Below, one piece after another: positions 8,620-14,395 of a stretch of 22,904 nucleotides of DNA. The first letter of the stretch is position 1. The number at the start of each line of letters is the position of its first letter. The notes beneath the pieces are model-generated. The model had not been told where the DNA came from. It was given only the letters and a program-made list of their open reading frames with translations, and did no database searches. The position numbers and the translations under genes are program-made. Source of the DNA: Acidobacteriota bacterium (GTDB taxonomy: Bacteria > Acidobacteriota > Terriglobia > UBA7540); the NCBI GenBank assembly GCA_021789565.1, contig JAJYJL010000013.1, positions 1 through 22,904 on the forward strand, given 5' to 3'.

Positions 8620-9546
8620 CTAGCGAGTCTTCGTTTTCGTCGTGCTGGCAGCTTTGGACTGCGAGGCTTTGGCCGCATCCTGAACGGCCTGCAAAAACAC
8701 CTTGGCTGGTAATGACAGGTACCGGTCACGGCGATAAATCAAGCCGAGTTCCCGGTATAATTTCTGGCCTTCCAGCGGAATCAGCTTCAGCACCCCGGCA
8801 GCCACTTCCGGCTCCACATAGGCCCGGTTAATCAGCGAGATGCCCAGGCCCGCGCCCACAAACTTTTTCTGCGTCTCCACGCTTGCCAGCTCCATCGAAA
8901 TCTGCAGGTGGTCGCGAAAATCGCGCAGCAGACGGTCAATCACCACACGCGTATGGCCCGTCTTGGGAAGTATCAGCGGGTGCTGGGCCACTTCTTCAAT
9001 AGTCACGCTCTTGTTCCTGGCCAGCGGATGATTTTTCGGCACCACCACCTGGACTTCGTCGCGGAACACAGGAATGACTTCAATATTGTTCGCGGTCTGC
9101 GGCAAGGTCACAATGCCAAGGTCCACCGCGCCTTCCTGGACTTTCTGCAAAATCTTGTGGCTGAAATTGCGATAGATGCTGATCTGCACCAGCGGGTAAA
9201 GCTGGCGGAAATGCGCGAAGGTCTGGGGCAACACGTAAAGGCAGGTGGCTTCATTGGCGCCGATGTAAAGCTTGCCCCGCGGTGTCTGATTCAGTTCTGC
9301 GATGGTCTGAAGGGCTTCCTTCTGCAAGGCCAGGATCTGCTCAGCGTAGCGCAGCAAGATCTCCCCTGCAGGTGTCAACTGGACTTTCTTGCCGCTGCGG
9401 TCAAAAAGCTTTTCTCCGCATTCCTGCTCCAGCAGGCGTACCTGGGCGCTGATCGCCGGCTGCGTGCGGTAGATCTTCTCCGCCGCCCGGGAAAAACTCT
9501 GCAACTTCGCGACCTGAATAAAACTCGCTAACTGGTCGTAGTCCAT
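8620..9546 (-). CDS. LysR-family transcriptional regulator
   Basis: A 308-residue DNA-binding regulator. The N-terminal winged helix-turn-helix is clear: [20 protein letters not shown], then [20 protein letters not shown] and [19 protein letters not shown] (residues 1-70). A linker helix and a periplasmic-binding-protein-like effector domain follow (about 90-290; [19 protein letters not shown]..., [12 protein letters not shown]). The tail after residue 290 is Ala/Ser/Thr/Lys-rich (KTKTR) and probably disordered. The effector is unknown; the HTH and domain layout resemble the CysB/CbbR branch. It is codirectional with lysC and 63 bp upstream, which suggests, but does not prove, control of the aspartate-pathway genes. 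The start ATG lacks a clear Shine-Dalgarno. Upstream, GTTTACAAAC (9564-9573) is a small dyad that could be an autoregulatory site. Confidence 0.93.
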   Translation of the reverse strand: MDYDQLASFIQVAKLQSFSRAAEKIYRTQPAISAQVRLLEQECGEKLFDRSGKKVQLTPAGEILLRYAEQILALQKEALQTIAELNQTPRGKLYIGANEATCLYVLPQTFAHFRQLYPLVQISIYRNFSHKILQKVQEGAVDLGIVTLPQTANNIEVIPVFRDEVQVVVPKNHPLARNKSVTIEEVAQHPLILPKTGHTRVVIDRLLRDFRDHLQISMELASVETQKKFVGAGLGISLINRAYVEPEVAAGVLKLIPLEGQKLYRELGLIYRRDRYLSLPAKVFLQAVQDAAKASQSKAASTTKTKTR

Positions 9547-9899
9547 GGCATCAGGAACTCACGGTTTACAAACGATACATTCTACATCATTTTGGTCTAG
9601 CTGTGGGAGGCTAAAACGGAGAAACGGGCCTCCCGGTCGACACCCAACTGGACCTGCAAAGCCCAACCACAATTGGAGGGAAAATCACTCTGATGGCCAC
9701 CGGTTCGAACCAATTGGGGAGGGCTCAGAGCGCCAGGGCGGAAGGATAAATCTGCATGAGAGCGCCTGTGCAGCTTTATATTGGCATAACGTTTCTGTGT
9801 GGGGCCTGTGGAATCTCCTGCTGTTGAGTGAAGATCGTAGATTTCGGGCTGCTGGTCAGATAGATTGCTTTCAGACTTACTGGGGAAGCGTGCCAGAAA
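9547..9899. other. Gene-free stretch upstream of the LysR gene
   Basis: No open frame here has credible protein-like composition; the 128-codon frame at 9545-9931 (+) has no ribosome site and no recognisable motif. The stretch contains a hairpin (GGGAGGC 9605-9611 with GCCTCCC 9628-9634) and two adjoining palindromes, GGTTCGAACC (9702-9711) and CCAATTGG (9710-9717). It probably includes the leader and control sites of the LysR gene. Confidence 0.5.
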
Positions 9900-9904
9900 G
9901 GAAG

Positions 9905-10015
9905 TGCTGGGGGCAGAGAAACGAAATTTAGTCTGCGGGTAATAGGCGGGGAATCCTACGGGGTTAAACAGAGGATATTGGAGGATCGATTCCCTGCCCC
10001 CACTTGCATCCTGAC
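9905..10015 (-). ncRNA. Candidate structured small RNA, copy A
   Basis: On the minus strand the 5' arm GTGGGGGCAG-GGAATC (10003 down to 9988) pairs with GATTCC (9955-9950) and, about 33 nt further on, with CTGCCCCCA (9916-9908): a 9-bp outer and a 6-bp inner stem. The large loop contains CCTCCAATATCC. It is related to copy B (10312-10393): both have a G5CA(C)GGGAATC arm, a CCTyCCAATAyCC loop and, 49-50 nt before the G-run, the box TTGACAGnnATTAAC. No RNA family I recognise matches. Ends are approximate and transcription is inferred. Confidence 0.4.
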
Positions 10016-10021
10016 GCCTCC

Positions 10022-10050
10022 TTTTTACCTATTTAGTTAATGACTGTCAA
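10022..10050 (-). promoter_or_regulatory. Candidate promoter of small RNA copy A
   Basis: Minus strand: TTGACA (10050-10045), 17-nt spacer, TAAAAA (10027-10022). The -35 matches the sigma70 consensus perfectly; the -10 is poor. The sequence after the -35, GtcATTAAC, is shared with the copy B promoter. The 36-bp dyad ends directly upstream of the -35. Confidence 0.4.
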
Positions 10051-10082
10051 GGTACGAAGGTACTAGTACTCTGGTACCATGA
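10047..10082. promoter_or_regulatory. 36-bp symmetric dyad with four GTAC half-sites
   Basis: Core layout: GGTAC-N4-GTACTAGTAC-N4-GTACC (10051-10078), exactly symmetric about 10064/10065 except for the N4 spacers. Flanking TCAa and aTGA extend the symmetry to 36 bp. A looser pair, TTAGTTAA (10033-10040) and TTAACTAA (10097-10104), surrounds it. It abuts the -35 of the copy A promoter and lies 23-27 bp from a possible plus-strand promoter, fitting an operator between divergent transcripts; a recombination site is an alternative. Confidence 0.5.
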
Positions 10083-10104
10083 AACCCACCATCAATTTAA
10101 CTAA

Positions 10105-10131
10105 TTGAAAATAAGTTATTTATTTTATAAC
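10105..10131 (+). promoter_or_regulatory. Possible plus-strand promoter in an AT-rich patch
   Basis: TTGAAA (10105-10110), 15-nt spacer, TATAAC (10126-10131), inside the most AT-rich part of this region. The spacer is shorter than ideal. A predicted start near 10137 falls on GGGCT, the first strand of a foldable segment. Confidence 0.3.
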
Positions 10132-10135
10132 GGCT

Positions 10136-10244
10136 GGGCTAGTCTGGACTGAAATCGCTGGGGGGAACCCCCTCAGGAGCCCTGGATCAGAGTACAAGAC
10201 ACGGCGTCTGAACGAATCTCCCCCGGTTGGACCGGGCCGGTTTT
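10136..10244 (+). ncRNA. Possible plus-strand structured transcript
   Basis: GGGCT (10136-10140) pairs with AGCCC (10178-10182), enclosing a G-run/C-run hairpin (10158-10176, CTGGGGGG-AA-CCCCC with a bulge). Further on, CCCGGT-TGG-ACCGGG (10222-10236) is followed by CCGGTTTT, a weak terminator-like end. Supported only by hairpins and a sub-optimal promoter; no family recognised. Confidence 0.22.
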
Positions 10245-10311
10245 GCAAGGAAATTTCCCTGCTCATGTGCCGATCTGGCAGAGGGTGCGAATGTCGGGAA
10301 ATCTGACGTCA

Positions 10312-10393
10312 GCAGTGGGGGCCGGGAACCGTGTGGAACAACACACGGGGGTATTGGAAGGTAAGATTCCCGTGCCCCCCTCCCTACATATTG
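10312..10393 (-). ncRNA. Candidate structured small RNA, copy B
   Basis: On the minus strand GGGGGCaCGGGAA (10379-10367) pairs with TTCCCGGCCCCC (10328-10317): 12 bp with one bulged A. Enclosed are a single-stranded TCTTACCTTCCAATACC and a perfect 7-bp hairpin CCGTGTG-TTGTTC-CACACGG (10348-10329). The stem quality is well above chance. The CCTTCC loop could pair with purine-rich ribosome sites, or with the GGGAGG just 5' of the stem. Related to copy A. Transcription and ends are inferred. Confidence 0.45.
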
Positions 10394-10399
10394 CAGGCG

Positions 10400-10429
10400 A
10401 ATATGGCACACTCTGTTAATTTCTGTCAA
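10400..10429 (-). promoter_or_regulatory. Candidate promoter of small RNA copy B
   Basis: Minus strand: TTGACA (10429-10424), 18-nt spacer, CATATT (10405-10400). A perfect -35 with a four-of-six -10. It shares TTGACAG-nn-ATTAAC with copy A at the same distance from the structured element. Confidence 0.42.
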
Positions 10430-10724
10430 CCGATTCTTATATTTAGGCAATTAGTATGTGTTGCAGACGCTGGCTTTGTGAGAAACTTCATTGGGCACAG
10501 AGGTTGCACCGGGATGCGGTCCGAAGGAGCGTGTGCGGGCCGGCCAGGAAAGTGGAGCGAGGCAGGAAGCAAAGTGAAACCCGCAGCGGTGTTTTGTCAC
10601 GCCCGCTTCAGCACGGGGCGCGCCGCTGGCGGGAGGCGAAAACGTCGGCGGCCGGAAAAGTTCCCGATGGCCTTGGCAATGCCCTCTTTAACCATGTTAA
10701 ATTGAATCCCACAGAGCTTGCGCT
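10430..10724. other. Gene-free leader region of the two-component operon
   Basis: This stretch presumably contains the promoter of the kinase-regulator-nuclease genes, but no strong sigma70 or sigma54 site is visible. The open frames crossing it (10331-10705 and 10456-10746, +) are rich in Arg and Cys, lack ribosome sites and show no motif, so they are not called. Confidence 0.4.
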
Positions 10725-11978
10725 ATGCCTGAAGAACGCCGGATGAAGTTTGCCTGGATGGATATGTTGCTGCTGGTGTTTCTGGCCAGCCTGGCGGTGC
10801 TCAATCCTGTCTCTGAAATTCACGCGCAGCTCATTCTGCTCTCGATCGGAATTTTCCAGGTCTTCGAGCGCAGCTTTATCGACTTCGCCGGGCCGCACGG
10901 AGGTATTTACAGCATCCTCCTGAAGATCGCGCTGGCTTCGCTGCTGATTGCCCATACGGGCGGCTTGCAGCCCAGCATCAACTCGAGTTTCTACCTCATC
11001 TATTACATTCCCGTGGTCACCGCCGCCATGTATTCCGGCCCCTGGGGAACTCTGGGCTGGACAGCCCTGACCTCCACGGCCTATTGCTCCTTTCTCATCC
11101 CCGCCCTCCAGGAATACCGCCTGACGGCGAGCGGCGCCAAGGAACTGGCCATTCGCATCCTCTTTTTCTTTCTGGCCGCCATGCTGGTGAACCGCTTTGT
11201 GATGGAAAGCCGCGCCCAGGCGGAGCGCTACCGGCGCGTGGCAGAGCAGCTTGCTGAAACCAACCGCCAGCTTGAAAAAGCCCAGGCGGACGCCCGGCGG
11301 TCCGAACGGCTGGCGGCGCTGGGACAACTGAGCGCGGGGCTCGCGCACGAAATTCGCAATCCCCTGGGCGTCATCAAAGGCTCCGCGGAAACACTGGGGC
11401 GGAAACTTCCGACGGACGATCCCGTGGCCCGGGAGCTGGCCGATTACATCTCAGGCGAAGTGAACCGGCTGAATTCACTGGTCAGCCGCTTTCTCAGTTT
11501 CGCCAAACCGCTGGAGTTGAAGAAACAGCCGGAAGACATTTCACAAATTGTGGAGACGGCCCTCAAGGCCGCACAGGAACGCTGGCCGGGCTCAGGCGTT
11601 GAAGTCGAGCGCGCCTACAACGGCGAAATCCCCCCCCTTTCAGTGGATGCGGAACTCACCGAGCAGGTCTTCAAGAACCTTGTCTTCAACGCCTACGAGG
11701 CCATGGAAGGGCTGGGGGGAAAGCTGCGCGTGGAAATTACAAAGGAGTTCAGCGACGGCCGGCGCGGGGTGGAGGTTGCATTTTCCGACACCGGATCCGG
11801 CGTAGAGCCGGAATTGCGCGAGCAGATTTTCAATCCTTTTTTTACAACCAAGAGCAGCGGCGTGGGGCTGGGGCTTTCCATTGTATCGAAAATTGTGGAC
11901 GACCACGGCGGATGGATTCGCGTGGACCCAGGGTCGGAGAGAGGTGCCTGCTTCCGCTTGTTTTTCCCGGCGGAATAA
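10725..11978 (+). CDS. Membrane sensor histidine kinase (NtrB-like)
   Basis: A 417-residue sensor. Residues about 13-160 hold five to six hydrophobic segments (MDMLLLVFLASLAVL, LILLSIGIFQVF, ILLKIALASLLIA, LIYYIPVVTAAMYS, LFFFLAAMLVNRF) without a large periplasmic domain, so it may sense a membrane or cytoplasmic signal. A coiled coil (160-195) leads to the phospho-acceptor helix ALGQLSAGLAHEIRNPLGVI with His208. The ATPase part shows the N box NLVFNAYEAM, the G1 box DTGSGVEPEL and the G2 box SSGVGLGLSIV. Its partner is the response regulator 60 bp downstream. The start is uncertain: ATG at 10725 or 10743, neither with a strong ribosome site. The NtrB/AtoS-like kinase core fits pairing with a sigma54 activator. 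Confidence 0.93.
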   Translation: MPEERRMKFAWMDMLLLVFLASLAVLNPVSEIHAQLILLSIGIFQVFERSFIDFAGPHGGIYSILLKIALASLLIAHTGGLQPSINSSFYLIYYIPVVTAAMYSGPWGTLGWTALTSTAYCSFLIPALQEYRLTASGAKELAIRILFFFLAAMLVNRFVMESRAQAERYRRVAEQLAETNRQLEKAQADARRSERLAALGQLSAGLAHEIRNPLGVIKGSAETLGRKLPTDDPVARELADYISGEVNRLNSLVSRFLSFAKPLELKKQPEDISQIVETALKAAQERWPGSGVEVERAYNGEIPPLSVDAELTEQVFKNLVFNAYEAMEGLGGKLRVEITKEFSDGRRGVEVAFSDTGSGVEPELREQIFNPFFTTKSSGVGLGLSIVSKIVDDHGGWIRVDPGSERGACFRLFFPAE

Positions 11979-12038
11979 CGCGTGCGCTTGCGTTGAAAAG
12001 CCCCGCGTTCTAAGTTGTTCATGGTGATGGGACCTGCA

Positions 12039-13427
12039 ATGCCAACCATTCTGATTGTCGAAGACGAACCCAAAATGCTCCGCCTGCTGGAGCTGAATCT
12101 GGCGGACGACGGCTACGCGACCCGCACCGCCAGCACTGCTGAGAACGGCCTGAAGATCCTGGCCAGCGAGAGGATTGACCTGGTGCTGAGCGACGTGAAG
12201 CTGCCGGGAATGAACGGCCTGGAATTTCTGCAGGCGGTGAAGCGCGCCAACGCCGCCATTCCCGTGGTGATGATGACCGCCTATGGCACGGTTGAAACCG
12301 CCGTGGAGGCGATGAAGGACGGCGCCAGCGACTTCGTCCTCAAACCGTTTTCGATCGAAGAAATCAAGCTGATCGTCCGCAAGGAACTTGAAGTCAGGCG
12401 CCTGCATGAAGAAAACCGCCAGTTGCGTGAGGCGCTCGGCCAGCGATACCAGTTTGACAACATCGTTGCCAACAGTCCCGGCATGCAGGAAGTGTTGGCG
12501 ACGGTCGAGCAGGTGGCGCCCACCAATGCCACGGTGCTGCTGGGGGGCGAAAGCGGTGTGGGGAAAGATATGATTGCGCGTGCCATCCACCAGCACTCGC
12601 GCCGCGTGAACGGCCCGTTCATCAAAATCAACTGCACGGCCATTCCGGAAAATCTGCTCGAGAGCGAGCTTTTCGGCTATGAGAAGGGCGCCTTCACCGG
12701 CGCCACCACGACGAAGCCCGGCAAGTTCGAGCTGGCCGATAAAGGCACCATCTTCCTGGATGAAATCGGTGACATGCCAGGCACCCTGCAGGTGAAGCTG
12801 CTGCGCGTGCTGCAGGAGCGCGAGTTTGAACGGCTGGGCGGCACCCGGACCATCAAGGTGGACGTTCGTGTAGTAGCTGCCACCAACCAGGACCTCCGCG
12901 CCGCGCTGGAACAGGGAACTTTTCGCGAAGACCTTTATTACCGCCTGAACGTGGTGCCCATCTCCATCCCGCCCTTGCGCGAGCATAAGCAAGACATTCC
13001 CTATCTGGTGGACCATTTTATCGGGCGCTTCGCGGAAAGCTCCGGGAAAGCCATCGGGGGCATCGCGCCCGAAGCCCTGAAGCTCCTGGTCGATTTCCAT
13101 TGGCCGGGGAACGTGCGCGAACTCGAAAACATCATCGAGCGCGCCGTGGTGATGGCTTCGGGAACAAGAATTGAAACCGCAGATATCCGTCTGGACGTCG
13201 CCAGACCGGGCGGCAACTCCACCGCGTCCGCTGCCGGTGCGAACTCCGCCGCGATGTTTCTTCCGGAAGGCATGACGCTCGAGCAGTACGAGGACAAGCT
13301 GATCCATGCCGCCCTGCAACGCGCCGGCGGCAACAAGAGCCAGGCCGCCCGGTTTCTCGGTCTCTCGCGCAACGCTTTGCGCTATCGCTTGTCCAAAATG
13401 GGCGTACCCGACGAACCGGAGCCATGA
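12039..13427 (+). CDS. NtrC-family sigma54-dependent response regulator
   Basis: A 462-residue transcription activator. Receiver domain 1-120: ILIVEDE with the acidic pocket and phospho-acceptor Asp52 in [11 protein letters not shown], Thr in MMTAYG, Lys in LKPFS. AAA+ domain about 140-375: Walker A GESGVGKD, sigma54-contact loop GAFTGA (217-222), Walker [11 protein letters not shown], and the arginine-finger segment [14 protein letters not shown]. The C-terminal Fis-type helix-turn-helix is [20 protein letters not shown]. The start at [10 protein letters not shown] was chosen because GGTGATGGGA precedes it and the receiver begins there; TTG (12015) and ATGs at 12021 and 12027 are alternatives. 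It should be phosphorylated by the adjacent kinase and activate -24/-12 promoters; no such site could be confirmed in the window. The stop overlaps the ribosome-site region of the nuclease gene. Confidence 0.95.
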   Translation: MPTILIVEDEPKMLRLLELNLADDGYATRTASTAENGLKILASERIDLVLSDVKLPGMNGLEFLQAVKRANAAIPVVMMTAYGTVETAVEAMKDGASDFVLKPFSIEEIKLIVRKELEVRRLHEENRQLREALGQRYQFDNIVANSPGMQEVLATVEQVAPTNATVLLGGESGVGKDMIARAIHQHSRRVNGPFIKINCTAIPENLLESELFGYEKGAFTGATTTKPGKFELADKGTIFLDEIGDMPGTLQVKLLRVLQEREFERLGGTRTIKVDVRVVAATNQDLRAALEQGTFREDLYYRLNVVPISIPPLREHKQDIPYLVDHFIGRFAESSGKAIGGIAPEALKLLVDFHWPGNVRELENIIERAVVMASGTRIETADIRLDVARPGGNSTASAAGANSAAMFLPEGMTLEQYEDKLIHAALQRAGGNKSQAARFLGLSRNALRYRLSKMGVPDEPEP

Positions 13428-13428
13428 T

Positions 13429-14139
13429 TTGGACCAGCCCGTTATCATTTCCGCCAAGACGCTTGGGCAGCTTGCCTTGCCGGGTTATTGTCCGCGATGC
13501 TTCTGGCTGGCGATGAAGGCCGACAGGCTGCCCTTCCAGATTTTTCCCGGCATCTTCAGCGCCATCGACAGTTACGGCAAGAACGTCGTTCACGGCTGGT
13601 TTGACCGCTACGGCAAGCCCCCCTCGTGGCTGGAGCCGCTGGGTCTGATTCGAACCTATATGGTTCCGCCTCACTTCACGAAGTTTGCGGTGCTGGATGA
13701 AGAGAACGCAATCGTCCTGCGGGGCACGCCTGACGGCATTTTCATCATGCAGGACGGCTCCTACGCCATCATCGACTACAAGACCGCCAGGTTCACCGCC
13801 TACCAGGACGGTCTCTTCCCGATGTATGAAGCGCAATTGAACGCCTATGCTTACATCGGTGAGCGCCTGGACCTGAAGCCCGTCTCCAGGCTCGCTTTGG
13901 TCTATACCGAGCCCGACACCGGCGCCGCGGCGGCCTCCGATGATTCCAATCTGACGCCGGAAGGCTTCCGCATGGGCTTCAGGGCAAGGGTCCTGGAAGT
14001 GGAAATCCAACCCGGCCTGGTGACACACCTGCTGAAAACAGCCGCGGACGTTCTCAATTCAACTTCGCCTCCGGCAGGCGCGGACGGTTGCAGGGATTGT
14101 GCCGCAGTTGCCGGCCTGCTTCACCTTTCTTCCATCTGA
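13429..14139 (+). CDS. PD-(D/E)XK (RecB/Cas4-like) nuclease-family protein with four cysteines
   Basis: A 236-residue protein. The nuclease-like core shows GTPDGIF with Asp102, then IIDYKTA with Asp116 and Lys118 (the D-x-K motif), and YEAQLNAYAYI with Gln136, matching motifs II, III and IV of RecB/Cas4-type nucleases. Cysteines lie at both ends: GYCPRCFW (Cys21, Cys24) and GCRDCAAV (Cys221, Cys224), an arrangement compatible with the iron-sulphur or zinc clamp known in Cas4 and AddB. The start is a TTG one base after the regulator's stop, with GGAG 7 nt upstream; a frame starting at 13306 would overlap the regulator by 120 nt and adds an implausible sequence. Translationally coupled to the two-component genes. 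No cas genes are nearby, so Cas4 function is not implied. A role in DNA processing is inferred from fold only. Confidence 0.8.
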   Translation: MDQPVIISAKTLGQLALPGYCPRCFWLAMKADRLPFQIFPGIFSAIDSYGKNVVHGWFDRYGKPPSWLEPLGLIRTYMVPPHFTKFAVLDEENAIVLRGTPDGIFIMQDGSYAIIDYKTARFTAYQDGLFPMYEAQLNAYAYIGERLDLKPVSRLALVYTEPDTGAAAASDDSNLTPEGFRMGFRARVLEVEIQPGLVTHLLKTAADVLNSTSPPAGADGCRDCAAVAGLLHLSSI

Positions 14140-14198
14140 AACCTGGGCAAGGCTGATATCTTCAATCCCGGTTATGGCCGGATCACATCGCTCCGAGC

Positions 14199-14217
14199 TG
14201 GTGGTTGAAATCCACCA
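14199..14217 (+). terminator. Hairpin after the two-component/nuclease operon
   Basis: TGGTGG-TTGAAAT-CCACCA is a perfect 6-bp stem 60 nt after the nuclease stop. No T tract follows, so this is a weak terminator candidate at best. Confidence 0.25.
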
Positions 14218-14395
14218 CAAATGGCCCATATCGCCCAAGCCTCCTCGGCCCACTGGATCGCCAAAATTCGACGTTTATCATCTCTTTTGCTTTCTTTAAT
14301 TTGCAAGCTTGCCTTTCAGGCCTTTGGCAATCATCTTGCCCTTCACAGGGCAGGGTCACGTTGGTCAGGCGAAGAATCGAGCCGGGAGGTGGATG

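Noticed and set aside
9545..9931. 128-codon plus-strand frame beginning inside the LysR start region
   Set aside because: No ribosome site, no motif, and composition unlike the neighbouring proteins; overlaps probable control sites.
9975..10005. tRNA or tmRNA 3' end suggested by GATCGATTCCCTGCCCCCA
   Set aside because: The T-stem does not pair, there is no D or anticodon arm, and the G-run partner lies about 90 nt away in a layout unlike any tRNA; no tmRNA tag frame found.
10001..10050. Short peptide gene on the minus strand (AAGGAGG then ATG in copy A, 17 codons)
   Set aside because: The ribosome site overlaps the proposed promoter, the frame is not kept in copy B (ATG followed by TAG), and the base pairing explains the conservation better.
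10404..10420. Sigma54 promoter (TGGCACACTCTGTTAA)
   Set aside because: The -24 half TGGCAC matches, but the required GC of the -12 element is missing at the proper distance.
9900..10430. CRISPR array from repeated GC-rich segments
   Set aside because: Only two diverged copies, a spacing of about 380 bp and no cas genes.
13306..13428. Longer N-terminus for the nuclease-family protein
   Set aside because: It would overlap the response regulator's helix-turn-helix by 120 nt with implausible sequence; the TTG with GGAG 7 nt upstream fits better.
11640..13457. 605-codon open frame on the minus strand
   Set aside because: Antisense to the kinase end and the response regulator; His/Gln-rich composition typical of a shadow frame.
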